From contig NC_081543.1 in assembly GCF_901000735.1 (NCBI RefSeq), forward strand, positions 37,816,590-37,880,589: a DNA stretch of 64,000 nt, given 5' to 3'. The notes beneath the pieces are model-generated. The model had not been told where the DNA came from and made no database searches. It worked only from the letters and a program-made list of their open reading frames with translations. Each line of letters begins with the position of its first letter. Within the stretch, counting starts at the first letter, position 1. Made by a program: the position numbers and the translations under genes. Below are positions 33,475-45,264 of the stretch, in pieces. This stretch comes from Corylus avellana. Lineage: Eukaryota; Streptophyta; Magnoliopsida; Fagales; Betulaceae.

Positions 33475-34380
33475 TGTTGAGTATATGTGTTAATGTAAAA
33501 AGAATAGAATCTTACATTGAAAATATATAAGAAGTGTGTGTGGTTAATATAACATTGTTGGGCCCAAACCTATGAGCTTAATTAAGTTTTTGGGTTGTGT
33601 GGTGTCTCAACATGCTATATATATTATGTCTCACAAAAGGACTCCCCAAAGGTATTAATTTTCCAACAACTAGTATTAAAGTTCAGGTTCAACCAACAAG
33701 TCTTGGCCTAATAGTTCGTGGGAGAAACGGGTTGTCTCTGCTTCGACCCTTAGCCCGATGTGTGAGGAGGAGATTGTTGAGATTTCATTATCCCACATCG
33801 GTTGTGAAAGGGGCTAGTGGTCAGTTTATAAGTGTGAGGAAAAACATCATCTCTTGAGCTAACTTTTGAGGTTGAGAGAGGCCTAATACCACCCAACACT
33901 GTTGGGGTTATCCCACATCGGTTGTGGAAGTGAGCGATGGTCAGTTTACAAGTGTGGGAGAAAAGCCTCATCTCTTGAGCTAGCTTTTGAGGTTGAGAAA
34001 GACCTAAGACCACCCAACACTAGTATCAGAGCCAGGTTTAGTTTCCTAGGATGGGTGTTTAGTACGTGTCTGGTGTGGAGTTGTGCCGGCTCCCGTAACT
34101 CTTGTATGGGTGACGCTCTTGAAAATGTAAAAAGACTCATAAGTGATGGGGAGTTGGTGATGAACTCACACATAAAGGTGAGATTATTGAGTATATGTGT
34201 GCATGAGTAGTGTAAAAAGAATAAAATCTCACATTGGAAATATATAAGAAATGTGTGTGGTTAGTATAGTATTGTTGGGCCAAAACCCATGAGCTTAAGC
34301 TTTTGGATTGTATGGTGTCTCAACATGCTATATTATGCCTTACAAAAGACTCCCCAAAGGTATATATTAATCTCCCAACA
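33475..34380. mobile_element. Nested or composite TRIM retroelement, 906 bp, with 5-bp target duplication
   Basis: The outer LTRs of about 195 bp (33475-33668 and 34185-34380) begin TGTTGAGTATATGTG and end CCAACA. TATGT flanks both ends (33470-33474 and 34381-34385). Inside are two shorter LTR-like units of about 120 bp (33775-33898 and 33900-34019) with TATCCCACATCGGTTGTG. The second is followed by TAGTATCAGAGCC, a clear initiator-Met tRNA primer-binding site. There is no gag or pol. Same-length copy at 46648-47553. Confidence 0.85.
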
Positions 34381-36399
34381 TATGTATGACATGATATATA
34401 TCTTCATATGCTATACGCTAATTACTTTTGCTACTATCATGAGCATATTGGGAAGTCTCTAACTTTTTCTTCACTTTCTAAAATTAAGAAAATACATATG
34501 GAAGGCTAACATCCCTTCAATATCCAAATTATGTCTCTGCCTAAATCATATGTTTACAAATTAAGTCCTTAAGACTATTTCTTCATGCTTGTTTCAACAC
34601 GCCCCCTTTTGAGTAAGTGGGATATGCAATCCTTTGATATATAATTAATAAAACAAATTGAACAAGGAATAATTGATTTCACACTTAATATACAAAGACT
34701 GATGTTGACAAAACAATGGTAATAAATTTTTTAAAGGAAGAGTACACATATCTCCTCAAATTAACACCTAATTTACAATGTTCTCATAAAACTAAAGATT
34801 GCATCAATGTTTCCCCAAACTACAAAAAAATTAAAATATTGTACCCCTTTTATTCGTCAAAAAGATAAAATGACCCATTTTTTTTTTTCTCAATATGATA
34901 AAAATCCCTCTCAATTTGGATACAAAGAAAAAAGAAAAATTTTAATTTTAAAAATTTAAAATTAAAGAAAAAGATGAAAGATGATGGTGGCCGGCTTCTT
35001 AGCCAAATAACGGTGGCCTAGCCACTCACTTTGACCAAATGGGGGTAGCCAAACCATCCCTCAGCCATTTGAGGGTGATTTGGCTACTCCCAAATGGCTA
35101 GGGGGTGGTTCGCCACTTCGACTACTCCCTCTAGCAACATCTGAAGGTAGCCAAACCATCCCACAGTTAATGGGAATAGTTCAGCCATTTGCATAAGTAT
35201 ATATGAACTATCCAAAATCATAGCTAGGTTGATTTTATATGTAAAAACATTATTTATCATATGATTATAGTCATATTTATCTTTCAGAGATTGTAAAGAT
35301 GTACCAGGCATGTAAAATAAAAATCCCAACTAGGGATTGATTCGCCTTGCTGCCCAATTTCTACGAAAAGGAGTTCATGGACTTAAAATAAGCTGATAAA
35401 ACAGAAAAGAAAAGAAAAGAAAAAGATCAATGATCAGCTTGAAGAGTTTAGACAGATATATAAACCCAGAAACTAAATACAACCCTAAACTTGGGGTAGT
35501 TCTGCCCTTGAATTCAAATATATTTAATTTATAGCCATCTTTGTATCTATTCATAAGTACTATGTTAAAATTTTAATTTAAATAATTACATTTATTATTT
35601 TCTATCCGCTTAAGTTTTTTGAATAGTTAGTGATTTGACATGGTACTAAAATATTGATTAAATGACCACATTCACAATTTCTTATTAGCTGAAGTTTTTG
35701 GGTTAAGTGATAATTGAACATAATATATATTATAACAAAGGTCCTGAGTTCGAATATTGTTTTTGTCATTTACCTCTATTTCAATCAAACAGTTCAAGTG
35801 TTGTTTGGTCCGACACATGAGAAGTACTTTAAAATATTAAATTTAGAGAAATGATAGTTTCAATATTTTGCTCATATTTTCTCTATATCATCTTAAAAAT
35901 TAACCATTAGATTTATCGACTTATGTGAACCTCATATAAGTCAATGGTAGATCCCACAAATCTAATGGTTGATCTATTGAATTTGTAAGAGAATATAAGA
36001 AAAATATGGGCAAATTATTGACACCAATATATTGTTTCTCATCAATTTAAACTTTTAGAATAAGTGGTGATTTAACACTTAGTATCATATATATATATAT
36101 ATATATATATATAGCGGAGTTCTTGAGTTCAAATTTAATTTTCACTCTATAATTTACTTTTACGTTTCTATCAACTTAACTTTTAGACTACCATAGTAAG
36201 ATTCAAATTAACAAAAGTGTTTTCATACAAAGATCGTAATGCTAATGTGACAATATATCACAACTAAACTTGGATTTTTTTAGTTTTAAAAAAAAACTAA
36301 TTAAGATAAGAATTGATCAACACAAATACATTATCATTATAAAATAATCATAAGATAAATGTAGTTTTTGACCTTACTCTTTTCCCAAATATGTACCTA
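34381..36399. other. MH4 distal upstream region
   Basis: AT-rich, no supported gene. A GGTGGCC-type GC-rich repeat lies at about 34980-35200. The AAGCTGATAAAAC ... GAGTTTAGACAGA block shared with other MH genes is near 35390-35460. A (TA)n tract lies near 36088-36112. Confidence 0.6.
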
Positions 36400-36727
36400 A
36401 ACATGCAAAGGCTTTCGTAAGGAATGGAGACAAATTAATTAATATGATATATATAGATGGGTACACCACTTTTGATAACCATGTACCACGATTTTCAATG
36501 CATATGTTAGACAAAACCTCCACCTTGTATATATAATGACAGCATTGAACAGATCCAACTCTATTTTTTTGGGTAATGAATCATTAACAATTAAATTTTA
36601 ACTCTCGGACACCAATGTTTACTTGGCTCACTGATCCTATCGGTATCATCAAAAGAAGAAGCAAACTATTGGGGCCCTAGCCGCCCTCCTTCCCTCACTA
36701 CTCTCTTGCAAAACTTGTGTATAAATA
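36400..36727 (+). promoter_or_regulatory. MH4 promoter with TATA box
   Basis: TATAAATA at 36720-36727, 105 bp before the ATG, preceded by CTCTTGCAAAACTTGTG. The conserved block GGAATGGAGACAAATTAA ... GTACCACGATTTTCAAT and CTGATCCTATCGGTATCATC is uninterrupted. This is the cleanest version of the family promoter. Confidence 0.85.
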
Positions 36728-36824
36728 GGGAGAGCCACAATGCAGTAACTCACCCTTCACTTTCACAGACAATCATCTTAGAGTACTACATTGTCTCCAA
36801 TCCTCTTCCTTTTTAACAGCAAAA

Positions 36825-37724
36825 ATGGGTTACTCCAAGACCTTTCTTCTCCTTGGTCTTGTCTTTGCTGTGGTGCTATTCATCTCCTCTCATGTCTCAG
36901 CTCGTGACCTGCTTGCTGAGCCTGCTCAAAACGGTGAGTTTCTTCCTTATTTCTTGTGTTAATTAATAACGTATGTGTAAATTCCTCATATAAAGTGATA
37001 ATATATTATGCATCCCTTGATAAGACAAGGATACAACAAAACAGATCATTTAATTTTCAAGTATAATTTAAGTTTGTTAATTACTATTTGTCTCAAACTC
37101 CTTATTTTTAATAGGTGAGATACAACATGTGTAGTATATTAACGATGAAAAAAATACCATGTTAAATCACTATTTGTTATAACAATTTAAACTTATAAAA
37201 AATTTTAAATTTAATTATTTAATCAAATACTTTTGATATAATTTGCCTTAGCCATGCATGTTGTGATTTAACTTCTTCAACTCATTTTTACAGAGGAAAT
37301 GGTCAAAACTGAAGATGAACACGACCATGAACATCATCATCATGATCATGATGATCATGATCATCATCATCATCATGACCATGACCATGACCATGATGAT
37401 AAGCACCATGGAGGTAGTCCCCCGGGACATGATGAAATAGGTAAGATACAATATGTAAAATATTTAATTGAAATAAGAGGTAAATAATGAAAATGATACT
37501 ATGTTAAACCACCACTTTTCTTAAAATTTTTAACATATAAAAAAATATAAATTTAATCATTTATTCAAATGTTTTTGACATAATTTGCCTTAGCCACGCA
37601 TGTTGTGATGTAACTTCTTCAACTCATTTTTATAGGGGAAAAGGTCGAAACTGACTCTGTGGGGGAGGCCAAACGTGAACATCGCCGTAGACGTCGTCAT
37701 GGTGATCACTCAGGACACGATTAG
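36825..37724 (+). CDS. MH4: three-exon His/Asp-rich metallohistin-like nodulin, 114 aa
   Basis: The exons are 36825..36933, 37294..37440 and 37636..37724, all joined in phase 1. The signal peptide begins MGYSKTFLLLG and ends SSHVSA. The linker is RDLLAEPAQN. Exon 2 gives EEMVKTEDEHDHEHHHH and runs of HDHD and HHHHH, then GGSPPGHDEI. Exon 3 gives GEKVETDSVGEAKREH followed by a run of five Arg and HGDHSGHD. The three-exon form arose by duplicating an intron+exon unit, because both acceptor regions read CCTTAGCCA.GCATGTTGTGAT and AACTTCTTCAACTCATTTTTA. It is more acidic (Asp/Glu) than other members and lacks the Glu-Thr tail and any cysteine. The alternating His-Asp pattern suggests zinc, nickel or copper binding, but this is inference. 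Confidence 0.88.
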
Positions 37725-38404
37725 ACAAATCCTTCGTCCTATATATATATGCTATATATCTGTATGCATGGGTGCATGTCTAAGAAACATGTATCTTAAT
37801 TATCTAAGTTTGTAATGTCAATAAGGTTGTGTAGCTTATAAACTCTCAACCACAGCATGCAGCTGTATAAGCTTTATCTTTCTACTTTTTTCATGTGTAT
37901 CAATTCTGCCTTTTATGTATTAAAATATGCTTCAACTTGAAGGTGTGAAATCCTCACTACTCACTCGCTATGGTGTTGTCAATTACTACACAGTTCAAAA
38001 ATTCCTTTTACCCATGAAAGTGTAATCTACCGCACAATATCCAACCAAAATAATATAAAATAGATAATAAATAATATATCGTTTATTGTTTTAAAGACGA
38101 TAAATAACTTCGATCCATGACTAAATAAATCAAAGGACGACAATAAAAATGATGAGATCTAGTTCTTGTTTGTTTTCTTTTGACAATTTATGCAGTTTAA
38201 AAACAACGTGAATGAACAGTTTTTTTTTTGGCTTGCTCAGACAAGCTTTTTCTATTGAGACAAGAGCCCTCTCTCATCCTCTTATTATTACTCATTTACT
38301 CTTTACTCTTTTTAGGAAAATAAAAAAGAACAAAAAAAAAGAAATTCAAATGAATCGGAGAGTAGATATGTAATTTTGTCTTCTCAAAAAGTGAAAAAAC
38401 AAAA

Positions 38405-38489
38405 CGGACATGATCATGGTTATCATCACGGCCATCATCATGGTCACCATGGACACGGTGCTGCAGGCGAGACAGAAACTGAAAACTGA
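38405..38489 (+). pseudogene. Orphan 3' half of an MH1-type exon 2
   Basis: The in-frame remnant GHDHGYHHGHHHGHHGHGAA, then GETETEN and a stop, matches the end of MH1 exon 2. Its 3' UTR (TTAGACAAATCCTTCGTCC, AATGCCAATAAGG) is also retained. Sequence immediately upstream is the MH1/MH4-type 3' flank instead of the first half of the exon. There is no signal exon or acceptor, so it cannot make the protein. The breakpoint lies near 38403. It marks an unequal exchange. Confidence 0.85.
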
Positions 38490-39904
38490 AAACTTAAACT
38501 AACAAAAATTAGACAAATCCTTCGTCCTATGCTATCTCTATATATCTAAGTTTGTAATGCCAATAAGGTTGTGTAGCTTATAAACTCTCAACCACAGCAG
38601 CTCTATAAGCTTTATCTTTCTACTTTTTTCATGTGTATTAATTCTGCTTTTTATGTATTAAAACATGCTTCAACTTGAAGGTGTGAAATCCCAACTAGCT
38701 ATGGTGCATGTTGTCAATTACAACACAGTTCAAAAGTTCTTTACCCATGATAACGTAATCTACTACACAATATTCAACCAAAATCATATGAATTAATAGA
38801 TGATAAATAATACACAAAAATTTTGGTTATGAAGTAAAACTCTTTGAAGAACTCTTCAAAGGTAAAACATTCCGAGACAATAAAACCCAAAAAATCAGTT
38901 CACTAATACATGCAAAGCACAGTTTAAAGGTACAAATTGTTCTTAATTAGCACCGTAACTCTAGAACTCTGGCCAATCTTCTATCTGATTTCCTCTCACA
39001 CTTCAGAACTCTGGTGCTTAAGGATAATCTTTTATGTATGGTTTTTCAAACTCGATCCAAGAGAGTGTGGAAAGTTGAAGATTCGATGGTCTCTTGGCTC
39101 AATAAAAATAATGGCTTTAGCCCCTGAAAGTTGTGCATAACAAGCTCTTAAATACCATATATGAGCCAAAACCCCAGCTTCTTAGTCCAATTATTAGAAC
39201 TCTAAATCATGTAAAATCAATTGGCGGCGTCCGGACACTCGCATACGGATTTGCAAATGAACCATTTTGCAACTTCATCGTTCAATGTGTCATTACGATA
39301 GGTGCGAACGAGACATTAATTTTGTAGGTCCATCTGATCTGATAGAGCTCGATTGGACAACTACGGACGACGTACAGCTTTGAGAACGAGGCATATTGTA
39401 AGTCCATTTGATAGAGCTCGATCGTCTAGACATTTGCGAACGAGGTCTTGCATGTGTACTTGACATTTATGAAGAATTTTGACACTTGACCTTAACTACA
39501 AAACTACCCGCACCAAATCACCGAATCCGCCAATTAAAAACCTAAAAAAAATGCTAGCTTGCATGTCTTGTATTTCTCTGCCAATTATTTCAAATTTCAA
39601 TATATCACCCTATATATATATATATATATATATATGGATGACTGATTCAAGAAATGAATATAAAAGTAGGCACAAGAAAAAGAAATTACAAGTTTATATG
39701 TTTGGTGGGAAAACGAAATCAGTGAATGTTGGCATATATATTATATATATATAACCACTGTGATGGGATACAGGCCTAGGCATACAGCCACAACTGGCGA
39801 CAATGGTCGATCACCAGAACGTACTGTTCCATAACCAATTAGCCTACATTTCTTGTATATATCACTCATTGACTTTTTATCAGACACACCAAGACGTTTT
39901 GTTA

Positions 39905-39951
<47 letters not shown>

Positions 39952-42393
39952 AAACAATTAAATTTATAATATTTTTAATTAGTTTAAATGTTTAGGGCAA
40001 CTAATGACTTATTATGGTATAGAAAGTTAAGGTTATGAACTCGAACATCGTTTTCATGATATACTTTTAATTTCAGTTAAATATCTCATATGTTGGGTTT
40101 GATAACTTGTTTAGAAAGAGTTTGAGTTCATACTAAACTGACCCTCAAAAGCAAAAAAGAAGTCCCTCTTTTTTATTTTATTTTTTATTTTACGTAGTAG
40201 GTTTCACTTAGTTTATTTTTTATTTTTTGCTAATTATAATAAAAGGGAAATTCCAGTATTTCAATGGTCAAAGTGCATGGGGTGTTTTGGAAAAAAATTG
40301 GTCAAATTGGTCACCTGCAAATCACATGACTACTTTTCCATTAATTCTAACGTACGTTGGACTCTCTGACAAATGGGTGATTTTGTTATTAATAGATATT
40401 ATAGATAGTTTGGCGTATTGTAATACCAAACGTACTTGACAGTTCATAGAGGTTCTAAGTTGAAAACAGTTGATAATTCAAGAGGTAAAAATATATTATC
40501 TCCAAAATATTAATTAAAATAATATTTTTTTATCAACTTAAAAGTTTGAGACAACCGGTTATTGTACAACTTTATAGTACGTACATACAAGTTAGCCTAA
40601 GGGAGTATATTTCCTATTTGTAGAGAATATGAGAAAAACTCATAATCATTCTTAAATTAGAGCATTCCTAGCAGACTCCCTTATGTATAGGGAATATGTT
40701 CAAAAAATCGCCAAAAATGTCCCACAACAGACTTCATAAATAAGTCCTAACCATGAGAATTGCAACAGTAGAACCTAAGGGTCAAAGTATAGGATTCCAC
40801 TATTGCAATCCTTATAATTATTAAAATAAATAACAAAACGTTTCTCTCTCTTCTCTACTCTCTCCCCTCTTCTCTCATATATATAATATAATTAAAATAC
40901 TTTCTCCTCTCTTCTCTCCTCTTATATATATAATATAATTAAAAAAAAAAAATTTAATGATATAGGAAATGGTTAAGGGAAGCTATTGTGGTATATTTTG
41001 ACATATGAAAGTAAAAAGTAGTTTGAATCCTTAAATGTAGAAAAAATGACGAGGAAACTGCTGAGAATACTACTATTATTATCCATGTGGCACTTTTTTT
41101 TTTATAAAAAATAAAAAATAAAAAACAAAAGAACAAAGAAAATAATGAGAGACGAACCCTTGAGAATACCCAAGTCAATAGCATTTCTCATATAATATAT
41201 TAACTTAAAGATTTTGATCAACAATATTATAAATGAATAACTTATAGATTTTGATCAACAATATTATATTTTTCATTTACTAACGTGTTACAATTGTCTA
41301 ACTTAATTAATGCTCAGGAGGATATGATCGTGATTATTTTACAAAATTGAGTAAAAAGAACTTGTGGATTACAACACGAAGATGACGTAAGAGAGGACGT
41401 ACGTATCCATGCAAAGAGCAGAAGAACGAACACGTCCAACAGGCTTGATCGCAGTAGGCTGAAAGGTGCAAATTAAATAATTGCAATTAGCCCATTAATA
41501 GAATTTCTAAGATTTCCTGGTCCAAGTAAATCTACCAACTTTCAAAGGAAATCTTCACACTGAAATTAATTAGTTTTTTCAATTTGCTTGATCAAGTCAA
41601 ACCCTTTTTCCAATACATGGAGATATATACCAGAAGAAAAAATATGAAGACTTGGCACAAGACAAAGTAGTGGTTGATGACGGTGAGATTCCTTCCTCTA
41701 GATTACAAACAAATGCATCACAATCATCAAAACGTTTGTGGGCAGTTGGACCTTTTGATCAATGAATTAATTAATACCCTTTTAAAGGGGAAACGAATTA
41801 ATACCCTGAGGGAGTTTAATTACCAGCTCAATGCCGGCAACCCATATGGACAATTAGTGGAGCTTAGTTGACTCTAATACCAACTGATGTAGTATGACTC
41901 AAGCGAACTCTTCAGTAAAAAGTCCTAATAGTTGATGTCCAGACGAAAAGAGTGAGTCATTACTCACTACTAACCCTAGTTACTAAATAGGAGAATAATG
42001 ATGAAGTTGATAATTAGTTGTGAAGTTAACATTGGTGATTATAGAGTGGTCTTATGTCGAATAAATAGCGTAACAACTTTCAGGTTTAATGTTATTATTC
42101 TTGTTGGACCGGCTTGTCTAAGGCGTTTCCATATAGATTATATATGCATGCGGCTACTTATGTCGCTCAACTTCAACCTGAGAATTGATTTCAAAACAGA
42201 ACATTTTTTTTTTTTTGAAAAAAAAAAAAAAAATTATGCTAGCAATCAATGTCACCCAAGTGAGAGAATGTTAGAATATTTTCTTAATTGGGCTTCCGAT
42301 GATTGTGGGTTGGATTCGCTAAAACGAGTTGGACATAGCGTAGAATGACAAACCCAAATATTATTGAGTTGAGTGATCGCTAAGTTATTAATT
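38490..42393. other. MH4 downstream intergenic region
   Basis: No gene recognised. It holds (TA)n tracts at 39610-39635 and 39905-39948, AT-rich DNA, and a CTCTC-rich stretch at 40845-40925. Two 64-67-codon frames (38937-39140 and 39133-39327) are preserved in copy 2, but the copies are too recent for that to mean selection. Confidence 0.6.
39905..39948. repeat. (TA)n microsatellite, variable between block B copies
   Basis: The matching tract at 53187-53237 is about 8 bp longer. Confidence 0.9.
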
Positions 42394-42493
42394 NNNNNNN
42401 NNNNNNNNNNNNNNNNNNNNNNNNNNNNNNNNNNNNNNNNNNNNNNNNNNNNNNNNNNNNNNNNNNNNNNNNNNNNNNNNNNNNNNNNNNNNN
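42394..42493. other. Assembly gap, exactly 100 N, at the block B junction
   Basis: Placeholder gap separating the two 13-kb near-identical segments. Confidence 1.
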
Positions 42494-42587
42494 AAACAAA
42501 ATTTTTTATTTTTTTACCAAAAAAAAAAAAAAATTATTCATATATAATCAAATTACAATACGGCCAACTTCTTTAGTCCTTACTTCA

Positions 42588-43459
42588 TTGCCAAAATCAT
42601 TGAGCACATGGCACAAAAACTGGAGAAAAACCGACATGAAAGCGATGTGTCACCCGTCCATGTCTGACACATCGGTTTTTGGTTCAATAATGATAGGCCC
42701 AGCAATAAGTGGTAAGATAGCACATGTTAATGGTGCACATTTTTTTGACAACTATTTTTTTTTTGAAGATTTATTTTTAAGAAAAAAAAAATAATAAATT
42801 AAAGGTATTAATTCAAAGCTACTTATTAACTTCTAGGTCATATCAAAATATCTTATTAATTTTTTAAAAAATAAAAAATACAATTTAAAAAGTTTTATCA
42901 AATGGACCATGTTTTCATAATTAAGTAAACATATGCATGTAGGAATGGTGTTGAGATATAATAGAGCAAATTGAACAAGGAATAATTGAATTCACACTAA
43001 ATATAAAAAGACAGATGTTGACAAAACAATAGTAATAAATTTTTTAAAGGAAGAATACACATATCTCCTCAAATTAATACTTACCCTACAAGAAAAATGG
43101 TCTTTAGTGACCCAAAAGTTGTCGCTAAAAGTCACTCATTAGCGAAACATTTTGTGGTCGTTGCTAATTTCACACAAAAAATTAATTTCAACGAGGACAC
43201 TTTGAATCACTCTACAATTTATCTCTATAAGCATTTTTATCAATTTAAGAAAGTAAAGACTAAAAGCATCATTTGATAAGTCTTTAATAAAAGTATTTCA
43301 ACAAATACCTCAACATGTCCTCAATGCGTAATTCATTTGATGGGATTTGAGAATCACACCTTATGAAACAGAGGTCACTATAATTTCGAGCCCCATTCTC
43401 ACTTCTCTTGTGTCAACATGCATAAAAAATTAAAATAAAAAATAAAAATAAAAAACCCT
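42588..43459. other. MH3' distal upstream region
   Basis: Equivalent to 29374-30259. It includes the CACTA-like terminus remnant (43085-43204). No supported gene. Confidence 0.55.
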
Positions 43460-44669
43460 CAAGGACATGGAAGGCTTTTTGTATGAAATTAATGGTGACA
43501 AATTAATGTGATATGGATGGATCCGTTATCTTATCCCTTTTCAATCAAAAAAAAAGAAAAAAAAAAGTGATATACATGGAAGGTATGTCACTTTCGATAA
43601 TTAAAACTAGCTGTTGGCCACGTACCAGGATTTTCAATCTTAGACGAAACCTTGACTCTGTATAAGGACAACATTGTGAGTATGATACAGATCCAATTCA
43701 AAATTTTTTTTTTGGTAATGAATAATTTCCTTTTGCTAAATGAAAAAGACTCTTAGACTCCATTGTTGACTTGGCAGGATAAATTTTAACAATTTTACCT
43801 TTGAATTACTAGCGATTAGATAGTAAGTGTGAGAAAATTTTTATAGCATTTCTAACATACTTTTCATATAGCTCATAGTAGTTATATTTATGACTATATA
43901 TAATGAGTCAGATTTTTTTTTTCTTCCTCCTTGTTAGGAAATGAGATTATCTCACATCGATTGTGAAAGAGGTTAGTAATCAATTTATAAGTGTGAGGAA
44001 AAATTTCACTTCTTGAACTAGCTTTTGAAGTTGAGAGAAGCCCAAGACCACCCAACACTTGTATTAGATCAGCTCAAGTTCAACTAATAAGTCTCAGTCC
44101 AACAGTCCCTAATAATCCATAGGAGAAACAGGTTGTCTCTGCTCTGATCTAGGACTCGATGTGTAAAAGGGGATTGTTGAGGTTATCTCACATTCCTTGT
44201 GGAAGGGGTTAGTGATCGCCTGATCGGCTACTTTATAAATGTAAGAAAAAACCTAATCATCTCTTGAGCTAATTTTTAGTGTGAAAGAGACTAAGACTAC
44301 CAACACTCTTCTCTCCCCTTTTTTTCTCCTATTTCTTCTCCTTATCTCCGTTTGAAAAATAATATTTACATAAAAATAAAGGGTCTAATAAAGAGCACGT
44401 TAAAGAATGTATAAAAAAGAGTGGATTAAAATAAAAATTTTACTTTTTCCTCCTTATTTTAACTACAATTGCTGCTTAGATCTATCTATCCCTATAAATG
44501 AGTGGACTGCCCGCTGCCGCTACCCGTAAGGACAAGTGAGCCCTACATTTGTCAGAAATGAGGATAAGATCCTATCGGTAAGGTCAAAAACAAGCAAACT
44601 TTTGCTGCCCTACCTCCCTCCCTAGTCCCTACTCTCTCTGTCTCTCTCTTGCAAAACTTTATATAAATA
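43460..44669 (+). promoter_or_regulatory. MH3' promoter region with TATA box
   Basis: TATAAATA at 44662-44669, 104 bp before the ATG. It is otherwise as for MH3, including the inserted TRIM element. Confidence 0.85.
43932..44305. mobile_element. TRIM retroelement in the MH3' promoter
   Basis: Same element and position as 30739-31113, with minor substitutions. Confidence 0.75.
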
Positions 44670-44765
44670 GGGAGAGCCACAATGGAGTAACTCACCCTTC
44701 ACTTACACACAGAATCATCTAGGAGTACTACATTGTCTCCAATCTCCTTCCTTGTTAACACAAAA

Positions 44766-45264
44766 ATGGGTTCCTCCAAGACCTTTGTTCTCTTTGGCCT
44801 CGTCTTTGCTGTTGTGCTTCTCATCTCCTCCCATGTCTCAGCTCGTGAGCTAGGTGAGGCAGCTAGCTCAAACCCATGAGTTTCGTACTTTCTTTAATTA
44901 GTGTATATATATATATATATGTGCCCTCTTGCGCTATTATATTTTTTTATTTTTTTTACGTCGGAGGCTCGTTTTAGCAATTTTATATTTATAATTATAG
45001 TTTACCTTAGCCATGTGTACGTACGTTGTGATATTTAACTTCTTCAACTCATTTTTTGTAGAGGAAAATGTCAAAACTGACGGATATGGCCATGGAGGAG
45101 GATATGGCCATGGCGGAGGATATGGTCATGGTGGCGGATATGGTCATGGTGGAGGACATGGACATGGTGGCGGATATGGACATGGTGGTCATGGAGGTCA
45201 CCATCCCCCAGGACACGGTGGTGCTAGCGAGACAGAAACCGAAACTGAAACCAACAAAAATTAG
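44766..45264 (+). CDS. MH3': second copy of MH3, 96 aa
   Basis: The exons are 44766..44853 and 45062..45264. The encoded protein is identical to MH3: signal peptide MGSSKTFVLFG ... SSHVSA, GYGHGGG repeats, then HHPPGHGGASE and the Glu/Thr tail. It has the same shifted CTAG/GTGAGG donor. AATAAA at 45317-45322 is the likely poly(A) signal. It is probably the allele of MH3 and not an extra locus, because it lies in the contig-end overlap. Confidence 0.9.

Larger units (their letters stand above)
29267..42393. repeat. Block B copy 1, 13.1-kb duplicated segment containing MH3 and MH4
   Basis: Near-identical to 42494-55697 along its whole length. It ends exactly at the left edge of the 100-N gap, while copy 2 starts exactly at the right edge. 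Differences are simple-repeat lengths, small indels and sparse substitutions, plus a coding repeat expansion in MH4'. This is the pattern expected of two contigs whose ends overlap but were not merged. Confidence 0.95.

Noticed and set aside
38937..39327. Two adjacent 64-67-codon ORFs, preserved at 52217-52607
   Set aside because: The copies are almost identical at the DNA level everywhere, so preserved frames say nothing about selection. There is no family, start context or splice structure.
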